A stretch of 64,000 bases of DNA, taken from positions 96,712 to 160,711 of the forward strand of contig MDYQ01000037.1 of the NCBI GenBank assembly GCA_003024175.1, read 5' to 3'. Made by a program: the position numbers and the translations under genes. Below the pieces are notes generated by a model. That model saw nothing but the letters and a program-made list of their open reading frames with translations. It was not told where the DNA came from and searched no databases. Each line of letters opens with the position of its first letter. Positions within the stretch are counted from its first letter, which is position 1. This document shows positions 1-13,115 of this stretch, piece by piece. The stretch comes from Planoprotostelium fungivorum (taxonomy: Eukaryota > Evosea > Variosea > Cavosteliida > Cavosteliaceae).

Positions 1-1471
1 GATCGTTCCAGCTAGTGTTCTGAGGATTCTGAATAATGAGTCAGATGTTGATGATGTTGATGATGTTGATGTTGATGATGTTGGTGATGTTGATGATGTT
101 GATGATGTTGATGATGTTGGTGTTGGTAATGATGGTGATGATGACATCGACGATGATATCTTCACCTCAGAGAGGACCACGTGACCTCTGATGAATCGAA
201 CAAAGTGGATTCCTCTCTCGTTGATCCCCATTGTGATGTCATCATACTTCATGTCTTCATCATCCGATGAGCTGCTGCAGCCACGTCAGACTTTGACCCT
301 CTCCAGTCTTTCACCTCAACGTGACTTCAGAGAAGACGGAGCCGTATTGAGGGAAACCCCTCACGTGGTCCAAATAAATACTGATTAAATCACTACCGTC
401 GTGGTTTAAAACTATCTAATTTGAGACGTGACCGAACGGATGCGCCGCGTCAAACTACAACGAGCCACACCTTGATTGAAGATGAGGTCCTCCCATCTAG
501 AGGCGGTGCGCTCCTTCAGCAGGTGCCTTGGGATCAATTTCGCTACCATGTCCGCTCGAGACCTTGAACGTAAGTACGTACGTATTACGCAAGACTCACT
601 GTCCGATGTCAAACCTCTTCCCTCCACCTTCTCCGCGCAAAATTTGGAGCTGCAGACGAGCCAGCTTGAGAGAATCTTCTTCATCGAACACGTAATGACT
701 GTTCTGTACGTCTCTCGCGGCCTGTTTCAAGAATTTAATCTTCTTCGTCTATTTGATTCTTCTCATTTCTCTCGCTTGCGATGATGGTGATCGTCGAATC
801 GATGATGATGTGATTATGGATGAATGTTTTTCTTCTTTTAAAAAGAGATTCACCTCGTGAAATAACATGGGTGCGGCTTGGTGATAAGAGATGTTACCCA
901 TTAACGCTTTGTCCATGGATGATGGTGCCGTTGCAGACCTTCGAAAATATAGACGAAACTCTTTGTGTGAATCGACGACAGGAGAAGCTTGCGTGTAGGC
1001 TTGTGGAAGTTTCTGTAATCGCAGGTGCCACACCTCGATGTTAACATCAGACGGGATGGTGATATGGACATTATCACCTTAACCATGTGTTCGAGAGATA
1101 GTTCGGTGTCAAGAGGGATCTCTGGCAAGGATTAAAATGAATGATTGGAAGAATGGGACATCACCCATCGGTCCTTTGTGGCCCCAAATACTGAAGTATT
1201 TGCCCACTGTCTTAAGAGGAAATCCCAGACTGGGATCACTTCAGTATTACCGCCGATTGATAGAGACGTAACGGAAAGAGCATGCGAATGTTCCATTACC
1301 TCTCACAACACCAGGACCACAGCTCCCCCAATCTGGTCGTCTTAAACGCACTGAGTTCGATGTGTTCCTCCTTCAGCTGATCGAGGAAGTACACCCGAAC
1401 GCTAACATCGGGAAAGAGCTGATGAGATCAGCGAAGATGTGTCTCTTCTATTCACTCACCGATTGTGCCAT
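1..1471 (-). CDS. FERM-domain protein (3' end outside window)
   Basis: Minus-strand multi-exon gene. A short first exon (MAQS, ATG at 1469-1471) joins across a GTGAG intron to an exon reading VRVYFLDQLKEEHIELS and ending LGELWSWC, which looks like a ubiquitin-like F1 lobe. Further left come exons reading SHKEFRLYFRRSA, then FLKQAARDVQNSHYVFDEED followed by LKLARLQLQ (typical F2 lobe), then FPQYGSVFSEVTLR and MGINERGIHFVRF (typical start of the F3 lobe). The order F1-F2-F3 and the 'LARLQLQ' and 'GINERGIHF' motifs fit FERM domains that link membranes to actin. The last exon continues past base 1, so the C-terminus is missing. The junctions near 1090-1310 and 380-412 are uncertain. Forward-strand open frames over this stretch are shadows. 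It is divergent from the METTL16 gene. Confidence 0.7.
44..145. repeat. GAT/GTT trinucleotide-rich microsatellite
   Basis: Imperfect GATGTTGAT repeats occupy about 100 bp. On the minus strand they lie inside a probable intron of the FERM gene: a GTGAAG donor near 166 and a TTATTCAG acceptor near 29 bracket them, and NPQNTSWND continues the FERM F3 lobe afterwards. The D/V-rich forward open frame is therefore judged non-coding. Confidence 0.75.
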
Positions 1472-1577
1472 GCTAGCTGATGATTGCTGTGCTCTGTGTG
1501 GCTTCCCCGTAGTACAACGGTATTTTTTTTCAACTTGCGTGTTGATCGCCTCATCCCACACAAACCGTCACGCCAAG

Positions 1578-3324
1578 ATGAAGAGGAAAGCACAGATACA
1601 CATTGATCCTCACCCGATCGTCAGTACAGAAAATCAAGATAAGAAACCAAAGAGGCAGGAGTTTGATGAGAAGCTGCACGCGAGGAATGCGCTGAGAGAT
1701 AGACCTGACTTCAAAGAGTTAGGGACAAAGTACCCTGAATTTGGGAAATTGTGAGACTTCGTTCGACTTTGTATTTGAAGACAATTGGACAATGATCATC
1801 ATATCAAATCTTCCAATCTCATCTGATCGAGTTAGTCTGTCTGAAAAAGCAAGTGGAAAGCTCCAATTGGATTGGACGAACGGAGAAGCAGTGCGGGAAT
1901 ACAACATCACACTCTTGAAACACTATTACAACATCACTCTAACACTACCATCGGATCAACTCTGTCCACCCGTGAGAAATCCATGACCTCTCATTGTCTC
2001 CCTTCTATGCCGTCCCTCATTCAAAATCGATTGTGAATCGTCATATCAGGTCGCCAATCGCGCCAATTACATCCATTGGATTGAGGATTTGATCCAAATC
2101 GATCCAGCATCTCGAGCTGGACGTGGAAGCGTGAGGGGCATAGACATGTCGGTGCACACGTTTCACATGATGCTGATGGAAAGACAGTGGGACTGGTGCT
2201 TCTTGCATCTACCCTCTATTGGGATGCAAGATCAACCATCCTAATTGGAGTTTTTTGGCCGTAGATAATGATGCACAATCTCTCTACATCGCAGAGCAGA
2301 ATTTGAATCTGAATCGACAGTGGTTGAGTGATCAGGTGACACAACATCCATACACAAAATCATACAACAATCATCCATCTTCCACATCATCATCACAAAC
2401 GAAAATAAATCGAATTATCCTCATTTTATTCAGAATCAATCGTCCCTCATTCAGCTTCGTCACGTCACAGATGGTACCACCCTCGACTATCTCGGTCAAG
2501 AGACATACGACTTCCTCATGACCAACCCTCCCTTCTTCTCTGATTTAGAAGAGACACAACTGAACGAACGAGTTGATGCCACTGCAAAGGCAACCGAGGT
2601 GGTGACACAGGGAGGAGAAGTTGAATTTGTTGGAAAGATTGTGGAGAATTCGATGAGAACGAAAGGGCAAGTGACGTGGTACACGGCCATGATTGGAAGG
2701 AAAATCGATTTGACCGTGTTAGGTGAGTAAAAAATCAATTTTTTCGCCACGAGATGACCAAGACGATGAACCATGATCATAATCTCATCATCCATCCATC
2801 ATGATGGATCACCGATGGAAAACCTCTGAATATAGACAGAGAGAAAGTTGAGACAATGTGGGGTGCCGCACGTTAAGACATCAGAGCTATCACAAGGAAA
2901 GACGACTAGATGGGCCATCGCTTGGTCGTTCACCGTCCCACCACCCGTCAGAATCGTCAGGCCCAGGAGAAATTTTCAAATCCAGCACAAGATTCTCAAT
3001 TCAGAAGTCCACCAAAAGATTCAGAACCATTTGGCCAGCCACAACATCCTGACGCGAACGGATGAGGAGGGTCGAATTGCGGTGAGACGCCACGCACGGT
3101 GACGCATCTGAACATCATGACAGGGACAGATCGAATTGGAAGCTGTCATCACAGATTTCATCATCACCATCACGCAATCGAGAGAAGATCAGACACTCGT
3201 GGCTTTTTACTTTTCACCCGAGGGCAACGGAACAGCCTTCATCGATGAGTTAGAGTCTCTGTTTCCGAAGCCGCCGTCGAGAAAAGAGAGGAGGGCAGAG
3301 GCCAGAGCGAGAGAGAATAAATGA
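1578..3324 (+). CDS. METTL16: METTL16-type U6 snRNA N6-adenosine methyltransferase
   Basis: Seven exons give roughly 420 residues. The N-terminus is lysine-rich and contains FDEKLHARNALRDRPDFKEL, matching the METTL16 start with its MHARN-like block. Next come EAVREYNITLLK, NYIHWIEDLI, the SAM-binding GIDIGTGASCIYPLLG motif (split by a 40-bp intron), the catalytic tetrad NPPF in MTNPPFFSD, then EFVGKIVENS, WYTAMIGRK and SQGKTTRWAIAWSF. The family methylates the U6 snRNA ACAGA box and hairpins in SAM-synthetase mRNA; acting in the nucleus here is inference. The C-terminal region characteristic of vertebrate enzymes is short: the protein ends in a basic helix at about 3320. The ATG at 1578 was chosen because the METTL16 N-terminal block follows it closely. 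The gene is divergent from the FERM gene across about 106 bp. Confidence 0.93.
3316..3321 (+). promoter_or_regulatory. AATAAA poly(A) signal abutting the METTL16 stop
   Basis: AATAAA is read as the last two codons before TGA (3322-3324), so the signal lies inside the coding region. Confidence 0.55.
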
Positions 3325-3669
3325 AGTGTCCTCTTTCGTCATCGCTTGGTGAAAGATATCAACAGCGGTAGAGGGGCACATCGAATGGTGGAGACGCACG
3401 AGTGTACGTCGGTATTACTGAAGTTCAAGAATTCTGCTGATGGAGAGGGGACGTACGCAGATCAACCGACAGGGAAATGAAGCAATCGGTAAGAACTCTG
3501 AGAAATCTGTGAATTCTTTTCGATACAAGGATAGCGTTTAGCATGTGGTGACGGCGATCATCCTTAGGAATAAAATGTGGTACATTAGAGCATGTTGTAA
3601 CGCTTGAAATGTTGTACAATCGATATTTTCAACGCAGAACGAGATGATCCGAGATTCGAACACGCTCGT
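3325..3669. other. Intergenic gap between convergent genes
   Basis: This 345-bp stretch separates the METTL16 stop from the stop of the beta-helix gene. I see no coding exon, RNA gene or repeat that I can defend in it. Confidence 0.5.
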
Positions 3670-5988
3670 TTATAAGAGTGAGAGCATGACCAAAGATGTA
3701 AGCTCGATTGCAATCAAGAGGTTGGCCGCTGATCCAATCTTATCTGTGGTGGGCACGACGGACATGTCTGTACTCTGGATCGTCGATGTCCGAGTCATCG
3801 CACAATCAGATCGTGTGCCCGAAGATTTGTCGTTCGACAGAATGATTCCACTGATATTCCCCCACACGCAATTGTCCACTACGGTGGCATCTTCATTATT
3901 CTGCAAGAAGAGAAGAGGTAACCCTCCCGACCTGATCATCGTCACCACTCATCCATCATCGTGGACCGATAGAAGATCTCTCTTGGATGTCACCTGAATG
4001 GTCCTTCAAATTGGTTGCGGGCAAAAGTCAATCCCTTAACTGAAGTGATGAGCGCGGGGCTGCCACCGCTGCCGGAGATGATGTTGTCAGTGATGGTGAT
4101 ATTGCTGAAGGCTCCGGCTGTGGGGACGTAGCCATCCGGCGTATCACCTCTGACGTAGATCGAACCACCGACCCATCCAGATCTGATGGATCGTAAATGA
4201 AACGACATCATGGCGTCTCACCCTCCCATGATCCCTCCGTCTTGAAATCGATTGAACTTGACGGATATGTCGGAAGAGTAGTCGCCTTCGTTCATCGCCG
4301 GCATGATGAAGAGATCTGTGACATGAGTCAGCGTCATACTTCAGACCGACGTACCTCCCAGAGCCTGCAGAGAGAAATTGTTGTGACTGATCTCTCCTCG
4401 ATGTCCCTTGCATAGGATTCCGTGCGCTCTTCCACCCAGGAAGGTATTGTTCGATATGACGAAATTTGTGTTCACGTGGTTTCCATCACTGGCGTACACA
4501 GCAGAGCTGTACAGACTGTTGTTGCCACCGGACAGAGCGAACGTCGTGTTCTTATCTACTCCAACCTGTGCTACGATTTCACAGACTTCTTTCTCTCACA
4601 ATTCACCTTCATCGCAGCAATGGTAGCGTAGCCCAGTGGTTGTAAACGGTCGTCGTACAATCGGATGACGTCTCCAACAGCGAAGAACCAAGGAGCATTC
4701 ACGAGTAGGGTGTTATCTGAAGGGTAATAAGACCACACTCTTCCGTAATACGAGAGTAGGTTGACACCATCGTCTCTCTGTGCCTCGACCCAACAGTTAA
4801 CGATGATGGGTCCATTCTGTAGAGCAACCACGTGAAATGCATCTGTATCATGCATAAGGAAGAGCGAAGAGATTCGAACCGACCGGAAGATAGGGAGATG
4901 ACTGGGGGGATGCTGTTGGGCACGGGAGGGGTAGGATTTCTCATGACTCGAACTCTCTTCAAGACATGGCCACCATAACCTCCTTGTAACCACCATCCCA
5001 TGTTGGGAGCAGACGTGATGGTGTAATCGATGAATGAGAAGTTCCGGCTGTTGGTGATCACGGAGAAGACTGGTCCCTTTGCTGACACAGATGAGTTGAA
5101 TCCATCCATCACATTCACCTGCAGGACACCCCAAGATATCACCTACAACGATCTCGTTCTCTTGCAGCCAGCTGGCCGGAGCACTCGATGGTGAGTCAGA
5201 GAAGAGTGGATGCACGTGTGGCTCACACGACTCTCAAGTGGACACCGTCAGAGGTTAAATTTGAGACTGGAAAATTGAGACCGAAGGTGGAACGGAATCG
5301 GGGGGAAGGCAGGAGGGTCTGGCCATCATAGACGTATTTCAACTGCAGATCATCAGATGCCGAAGAGATGGATGAGCTGAACCTGATTCTTTTGGAAGAA
5401 GCCGACTGGATAGCCGTCGCAGACCCGAAAGTCAATGTTCCACGTGTTGCTGTTGACCTGCGAACGTGAGATGCAGATCGATGGACCATTGCCTGACCTT
5501 GGTGATGTTGTAGATCTGAGCTTGGGACGACTGTGGGGGATTCATGTGAACAGTGAGACCTCTAATGGAGATGTTTTCCGTGTTGGTTGAGAGGATGGCA
5601 CTGTCTGTCAGAGGGACGCGGAAGGTCAGCTCTACTCCATCGAGCCAAAATGTCGTATTGGATATAGATCCCAGATTGAGCATTATACCACTGGTGTATA
5701 CCTGATCTTCAGTTCAGACAAACAGAATGCAACCGTGTGTGCCGCCAAATGCCAATGATCGCAGCTCACATCGTATTGACCTGGTGTAACACCGACTTGT
5801 AGATTTCCATCGGCTCCTATTGTTTGAGTGCTGGCCCACTTCAAAAATGCAGGACCAGAAAAATTTTTGGGGGGAGTGTAGGTGGCTAATCCTGACGGTC
5901 TGGATTCAGGTATGGAACCGTGGAAGTAGTCGATAGAGGCCACTGAAAGGCAGAAGAACAGAAAACAGAGAGACGCATGCTTCTTCAT
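3670..5988 (-). CDS. Secreted right-handed beta-helix protein, probable GPI anchor
   Basis: The minus-strand start at 5988 gives a signal peptide (MKKHASLCFLFFCLSVAS). The exons that follow are rich in short beta-strand turns: SGIMLNLGSISNTTFWLDG, NISIRGLTVHMNP, RNFSFIDYTITSAPNMGWW, GPIIVNCWVEAQRDDGVNLL, NITITDNIISGSGGSP and LTFARNQFEGP. Such N- and I-rich turns ('ITITDNII', 'NCWVEAQRDDGVNL') are characteristic of pectate-lyase-like parallel beta-helices. The C-terminus is hydrophobic (LLIAIELTSLVMLSLL), as in GPI-anchor signals. About eight introns are present, one as short as 32 bp near 5710. I cannot assign a substrate; a polysaccharide-acting or surface role is inference. Confidence 0.8.
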
Positions 5989-6350
5989 CTTTTGGGGAAA
6001 TAAATTCCCCCCACAGTTGTTTTGTCTGTTTGTGTCATACCGCGAGACCAGATACCAAATGTTACGACTTCCAGTGTCCCAACGTGATGATCATGAAGAG
6101 CGAACCAAGAGAACATCACACATACGTCGGTATCTAAACTTGCACAGAGCATTGAATGATCCGGCTCATTCACAGCTGTCTCCTGAGTTGGACAACGCCC
6201 ACTGTCTTCACTCGAATTGAGATGAAAATACTTGATCATCTGTTGGTCAGTCGAGACAAGGCCTCGATGAACAAGGCCCGAAGCTCTCTTGCAAGAAATC
6301 TGCCGTCTACAACCAAGCTTTCCCTCATCTGCATCACATCACATCACATC
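5989..6350. other. Bidirectional intergenic region
   Basis: This 362-bp gap separates two divergent starts, the beta-helix gene on the left and the small basic-protein gene on the right. It includes CATCACATCACATCAC near 6333. No RNA gene or repeat family is evident. Confidence 0.45.
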
Positions 6351-6855
6351 ATGGAGAAATCCACTGCACCCAAGAAAAAAAAACAGAAGGTAGATCACAA
6401 CCCACGCTATGTCCACCTCTTCATGTTGGAGAAAGAAACATTCCGAAGATTGTTGATGAACAATCGCAATGTGCAGAGGAGAACGAGACAGTTCCACAGT
6501 TTGAAAGAAGTGATGATATCTTGCAATTCGCACGTCACTGATCGATGATAGGTTGACAAGTCACTGCGGCATCTAGATGCAGAAGCTTTAGAACAATATT
6601 TATCACAACCAAAATCGAACAAAACTGTACTAGCACATCTGGAGAAGGTGTGTTCCTATCAGATCGATGTGCGATCATCTCACACACGATCAGACACATA
6701 GTGTGACCTCAAAAGCAGCCGAATTCATCTTGAACTCCATCGACGAGACCCTAGGTTTCACTCACCTCTACGACGTCTTCCTCCACATGCTGGCTCGAAT
6801 GCACGAGATCACCCACCATCTGATTGCACATCACAACAAGAAAGACGAGACGTAA
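6351..6855 (+). CDS. Small lysine-rich conserved-looking protein, function unknown
   Basis: Three exons encode about 135 residues. The start MEKSTAPKKKKQKVDHNPRY carries a classic basic nuclear-localisation-like stretch. It continues with HLFMLEKETFRRLL, then VDKSLRHLDAEALEQYLSQ, and ends in a predicted helical region (SKAAEFILNSIDETLGFTHL). Splicing 6510-6549 (GTGATG...TAG) and about 6647-6710 keeps the frame open throughout. I do not recognise the family. The stop lies 15 bp from the stop of the convergent monooxygenase gene. Nuclear location is inference from the basic cluster. Confidence 0.6.
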
Positions 6856-6869
6856 AGAGTTTCAACTTC

Positions 6870-6875
6870 TTTATT
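6870..6875 (-). promoter_or_regulatory. AATAAA overlapping the monooxygenase stop
   Basis: On the minus strand the sequence GAATAAAG contains the TAA stop inside an AATAAA hexamer. Confidence 0.5.
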
Positions 6876-8220
6876 CATTTCTCTGGCTGACCACTTCAAA
6901 CTGGTACGTTGGCAATTGAAAACCCTTTCCCAGAGAGCCCAGATGTGCTCCAAACTTTGCCAGTAAATAAATCACACCGCTCTTGTTGATCAAGTAGAGA
7001 AGCGATCGGAAGATGGAGACGCCCCATCGAGATTCGGGATGGACGAGATCCGCGATGGTGGTGTTGGGTAGGACCTTGATGTTGGGTGTGGATTGTGCGT
7101 TCTCAACGTAAGCTCTCAGTTTGTCTTCGTAGAGTCGAAAGGCATCAGCATGGTCGGCGTTGGCAATGATCTCGCCGGCGAGGACGTAAGCAGTCAAGAT
7201 ACCAACTGGAAAGATTAAGAGACTGTAGGATGTGAGGGCGACTCACCAGTGGTACCCATGCCAGAGATGGGCGATGGACAACCTGCATCATTTAGAATCA
7301 CTGCACGCCGAAACAGACACACATGCAGCGTCACCAGCAAGTGCCACTCTACCCTTAGACCAACTTTTGAGACGAATCTGTGCGATCTCGTGGCAGTAAA
7401 AGTTCTCCGTCTGATCGAGTCCCTCCAGAAGTTCTTTCACCTTCCACTTCATGTCTCCGAAGATCTCTCTCGTCACGGCCTTCTTATCCTCCGCTTTGGC
7501 GTACCTCCTTGCATCTTCGCGGTCCTTGGGTCGGATGGAAAAGCAGATGGCCATCTCCCCTCTCTGATTGGGACGGACGAGAACGTTTCGACGGCCTGCG
7601 TAAGAGTAGAAGGTGGCCCAGTGGTCTTCCTCTGGCTTGGGGTTGGGGATGGTGTAGTATGAGATGAACTGCCCGAGGGAGTGGAATGCATCATTGTCCT
7701 CTCCAAAGGCAAGCCTTCTCGTGCGTGAGCCGAGTCCGTCGGCACCGATGACGAGAGAGAAGTCCATCCATTCTTGACGGTTGGCCAGCAAGATCGAGAC
7801 TCGATCTTCCTTCTCCTCCATCTTCTCGACGTAATCTCCAAAGATATAGTCGACGATGGATTTTGTCTGATCGTAGAGGATCTGCACCAGATCGGTTCTG
7901 ACGATCTCGTACTCGGCCGTGAAGGTCTCTGCTTTGGGGTCTGCATCGAATCTCGCCCATTCTTTCCCTTCGTCATCCACGATGACGGCTCCCTTCTCTG
8001 GCACTGTTGCTTTTCGGACGGTGGGTTCGATGCCCATCAATCTGACCACATCAATGGCAGGTCCTCTGATGTCGATCTGCTGACCAGCAGTCCTCAAGCT
8101 CTCAGCCCTCTCGAGGATGACGACCTTCCTTCCACCTCGGTGCAGCCAGTATGCGAGAACGGGACCAGTGATACCGGCACCGCAGATTAGGATGGGTAAT
8201 TGTTCGTTTGGTGTGTTCAT
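6871..8220 (-). CDS. FAD-dependent monooxygenase (TetX/PHBH-like)
   Basis: Three exons encode about 410 residues. The three signatures of group A flavoprotein monooxygenases are present in order: the dinucleotide fold ILICGAGITGPVLAYWLHRG near residue 10, the DG motif VIGADGLGSRTRR near residue 165, and the GD motif VALAGDAACCPSPISGMG near residue 290, which is spliced across a 40-bp intron. The C-terminus (TAYVLAGEI) follows the usual membrane-independent pattern. The family hydroxylates aromatic or antibiotic-like substrates with NAD(P)H and O2; the substrate here is unknown. The start was set at MNTPNEQ because upstream in-frame codons lack ATG. Similarity to bacterial/fungal enzymes makes old lateral transfer possible, but the introns show it is a settled nuclear gene. 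Confidence 0.9.
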
Positions 8221-8748
8221 CTCGTTAATGTCGTTTGTGTGTACTTGTGATTGGAAGATGGAGTAAACCTGATCTCGGCCCTTCGGAAATCTCACACTTC
8301 GGCTTTCGGAGTTTCATCACGCTTTCAACGGAGTACCCGAAATCCGATTCACCAGCCAACAGCACGTAGCTTCGATATCACTGCACAAAATATCTTGACA
8401 TCCCTTACCGCTTCTACGCGGGATCTTAGAGAAGCTAGCTGCACTCTACGTCACGATCATCCGCACATTGATATTCTCCCCGCTCTGGTATTACTTCTGA
8501 TTCACCAGATATAAATGCCCGGCAAGAGTCTTGAGCTGTGACGATGACCAGCATACATTCCAGCCACGTACGCGGAGGAGAAGACAGTGTACACAAGGTG
8601 CTATTACAGAATTACGACGATCTTGCCATCTGAGAAAAGACATAGCTTAGAATGATGAGGCACCACAGGTAGCTGCAGCACCTAGTGGTGTATTGTACCT
8701 ATGTTCATGACACATCTCTGTTATACATTCTTTATCATCGCATGAGAT
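8221..8748. other. Intergenic region, nothing recognised
   Basis: This 528-bp stretch lies upstream of the monooxygenase start and downstream of the small gene at 8749-9043. No convincing exon, structured RNA or repeat was found on either strand. Confidence 0.45.
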
Positions 8749-9043
8749 TCAAGGAAGGTCTCCGATGTTCTTTGGTGCAGGAGGGGGACCTATCTCGTCA
8801 GTCTCTCTCATCGGATGGAACTCACCCGAAGGTTTCGGCATGACTTTCTTGTTCACTGTTTGATTCTTAAATCCAGTCGAATCATGTGCTCCTGTCGTGT
8901 TATTTGCAGTTGGTTTCCATACCTTCTCGGTTTTGGGCTGATGGTGGTCAGATCCATGATGTATGAAGAAGGTGAGACACCTGAGGTGCGGGCTTGTTGG
9001 CTTCTATCTGCTGCTCGAAGAATTTCTTCTTGTCGTCAGACAT
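8749..9043 (-). CDS. Small polar protein of about 71 residues, unknown
   Basis: This gene is too short and too split for simple open-frame searches. The ATG at 9041-9043 opens MSDDKKKFFEQQIEANKPAP. A 43-bp GTGTCT...CAG intron joins it to an exon reading KTEKVWKPTANNTT and NKKVMPKPS, and a second GTGAG...TAG intron leads to PPPAPKNIGDLP and a TGA at 8749-8751. Both introns keep frame. The composition (K, P, N, Q rich, no hydrophobic core) suggests a disordered protein; the C-terminal PPPAP resembles profilin- or SH3-type ligands, but this is inference. No family was recognised. Confidence 0.5.
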
Positions 9044-9289
9044 GATTGGTTAGATGGTTGTGTTCCGAAAGGTATTTTGTCGCTACTGCGACGTTCGCGA
9101 ATGATCTGCGACCGCGATTTCGTCTGTAACGTGATGGTGCGACGAACAAGTGGAGAGCTCCATTTTCAAGTGTAGATGATGAATCTATTCTGATGATCCA
9201 CAGTATTAACATCTTCACGAACTCGGTTGCATCTGATGGATCATGCAAAAAAAGTTTCGCATCATCGGACCATCATCGACAGTTATTCA

Positions 9290-10328
9290 TTATACTTGCA
9301 GTGCCACACCACCGAACGACATCGACCTCTCATCATCGTCTTCATCATCGTGTGCCCCTCCCTGCGTCGAAAACTGCGCGGCGATATTCAGTGCCGTCTT
9401 TTCGAAGCCAACAAACTCGCTCATGACCTCTTTCGTCTTCCTTTCATCCTCTGCCGCCTGCCTTCTATCAGACACACTCTTCAATGTATTAAAATCGAGA
9501 TTAAATCTTCACCTGCTCGATGAGATTTTTTACATCTTTCATCTTCCCTCCAAATTGGGATTCAAACTGGTCCAGCAGTTGTTTGGACACCTTCTTCACG
9601 GATTCGAGCTCATCAGTCAATTCGTGGAAGATGGCCACGATGATGTCTTTGTTTCTCGATGCGGCGAGACGTATACTGGATTGGGCGTGGCGTGTGGAAT
9701 AGCGCTGCTTTTGTGTGAGAAGATGTGATGCAGATCGGCTGATGATTGACATTACATTCTTAAGTGATCCGATGTATCGAGTGCCCATACCGGTGTTGGC
9801 TGTCGTAAAGAGTGAGACGAACGAAAGAAAAGAGGGTAGAACACCTTTTGAGCCCTTTCCAGAGCCTTGCGACTGGGCTGCTAATGTGTCTTTTGGTAGA
9901 TTCTTCTCTACGTTGTCGAATATGACTTGTGATACTCCTATCATAGGATCAAAACCAATTCATCTCTTTGTCATCCGAAGTGGAGAGGTGATATGATGAT
10001 TGAGAGACGGTGCGACCAATGAGAGGTCGCTCACCTCCTTCGTCGCCGACTTCTTTCGATATTTGATAGAAAGTCAAAACCAATTTACATCTGCATCACA
10101 TCAGCACCCACTTAAAACGGCAGTCGTCAATCATCACTCACAATCCTTCCTATAAACAGTTATTCAACTCATACGATACTGAGGAACTCACCGGACTCGC
10201 ACCAATCCCTGACCATTTCCAAACCTTCTCATATAAACACACGCCCCCCTTCGCGTCTAATATCTCCAATCGTAAGAGCTGATGGAAGGTGAGTCGGCGA
10301 CATGCGGAGTCTCTAGACTCACTCCCAT
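9290..10328 (-). CDS. Uncharacterised protein with longin-like start and coiled coil
   Basis: About seven exons. ATGGGA at 10323-10328 is followed directly by a GTGAGT donor; the next exon reads LLRLEILDAKGGVCLYEKVW, the sort of opening seen in longin or roadblock folds. After two short introns come CKLVLTFYQISKEVGDEGG and VSQVIFDNVEKNLPKD. Later exons are helical and polar (DIIVAIFHELTDELESVKK, SVSDRRQAAEDERKTKEVM) and the tail is acidic (GGAHDDEDDDE). Introns of 34-48 bp at about 9487-9520, 9710-9757 and 9795-9840 were inferred from frame. A trafficking role is only a guess from the longin-like start. No named family was recognised. Confidence 0.55.
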
Positions 10329-10707
10329 CGGCGTGTTCGAATGATGCAGATGCGATGCTGCGGCTGTGTGTTGTAGAACAAGTCTATCAGTTGCTGTCGG
10401 CGGGGTGTGCTGTGAGCTCCAGGCTTACGAATTGGAGAGCAACTATAGTCTGACTGTTTCTCTTTTTTTACCACAGAAATATACTTTCCCAAAAACTGGC
10501 GCGTCCACTTCCTGACACACGCAAACATACTTCCTCACTTCCTTTCTTGAGGTTCTCCGATAGAGGTAGCATCACGAGCTCGATTCGATCGACGTACAAT
10601 TCATTGAAGAGGATGATGTCAATTGTAACATGTTCAGGGTCTCCGATGCATTCTCCGAAGCCCGCCATCCCGAACGTCATCACAATCAACAATTCATCAC
10701 AAACCAT
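10319..10707 (-). CDS. Possible small gene, strand and splicing uncertain
   Basis: The minus-strand frame from 10707 reads FGMAGFGECIGDPEHVTIDI, then FNELYVDRIELVMLPLSENL, which resembles a folded protein. After a 75-bp intron candidate it continues to RRWE and a stop that overlaps the start of the neighbouring minus-strand gene by 10 bp. Alternative introns (27 and 29 bp) and a serine-rich plus-strand frame (about 10490-10740) are also open here. I cannot decide among them and recognise no family. It lies head to head with the CDC7 gene. Confidence 0.35.
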
Positions 10708-10857
10708 CGAGAGACATCAAGGACCATTTATGGTCGAGTGAGGAAGAGAAAGATAACGTATAGTTGACGAGTGTACAGACCAGCCGATCAGAGATGGGCA
10801 GAGATACCTGGGATCATTCACGCCGACGATGAATTGGCTTTCAATTCTCGAATAGAC

Positions 10858-12956
<2,099 letters not shown>

Positions 12957-13115
12957 ATATGTTCGTCTGTGAATAAGAAGGGTTTTATTCTTCTCTTGGA
13001 GGTTTACTTCTGCAACACAACGACATCGAACAGCTCGTGTAGACTGAATCGTGACATGATGAAAGATGAGGGACACTCTATAGACTTCAATGTCTTTATG
13101 TAGTATTACAACTCT

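Noticed and set aside
2-184. Asp/Val-rich plus-strand frame over the GAT repeats
   Set aside because: It is a translation of a microsatellite inside a minus-strand intron; there is no start or splice context.
476-784. Plus-strand ORF of 102 codons near 0.5 kb
   Set aside because: The opposite strand gives recognisable FERM F2 motifs with matching splice sites.
1314-1577. Plus-strand frame resembling histone H2B (VHPNANIGKELM)
   Set aside because: The third histone helix is absent, and the minus strand over the same bases encodes a spliced exon that continues the FERM F1 lobe. The likeness is chance.
3644-3997. Plus-strand ORF antisense to the beta-helix C-terminus
   Set aside because: The minus-strand frame continues the secreted protein and ends in a plausible GPI tail; the plus frame has no features.
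7473-7976. Second minus-strand frame of 167 codons
   Set aside because: Arg/Ser-rich shadow of the FAD monooxygenase coding frame.
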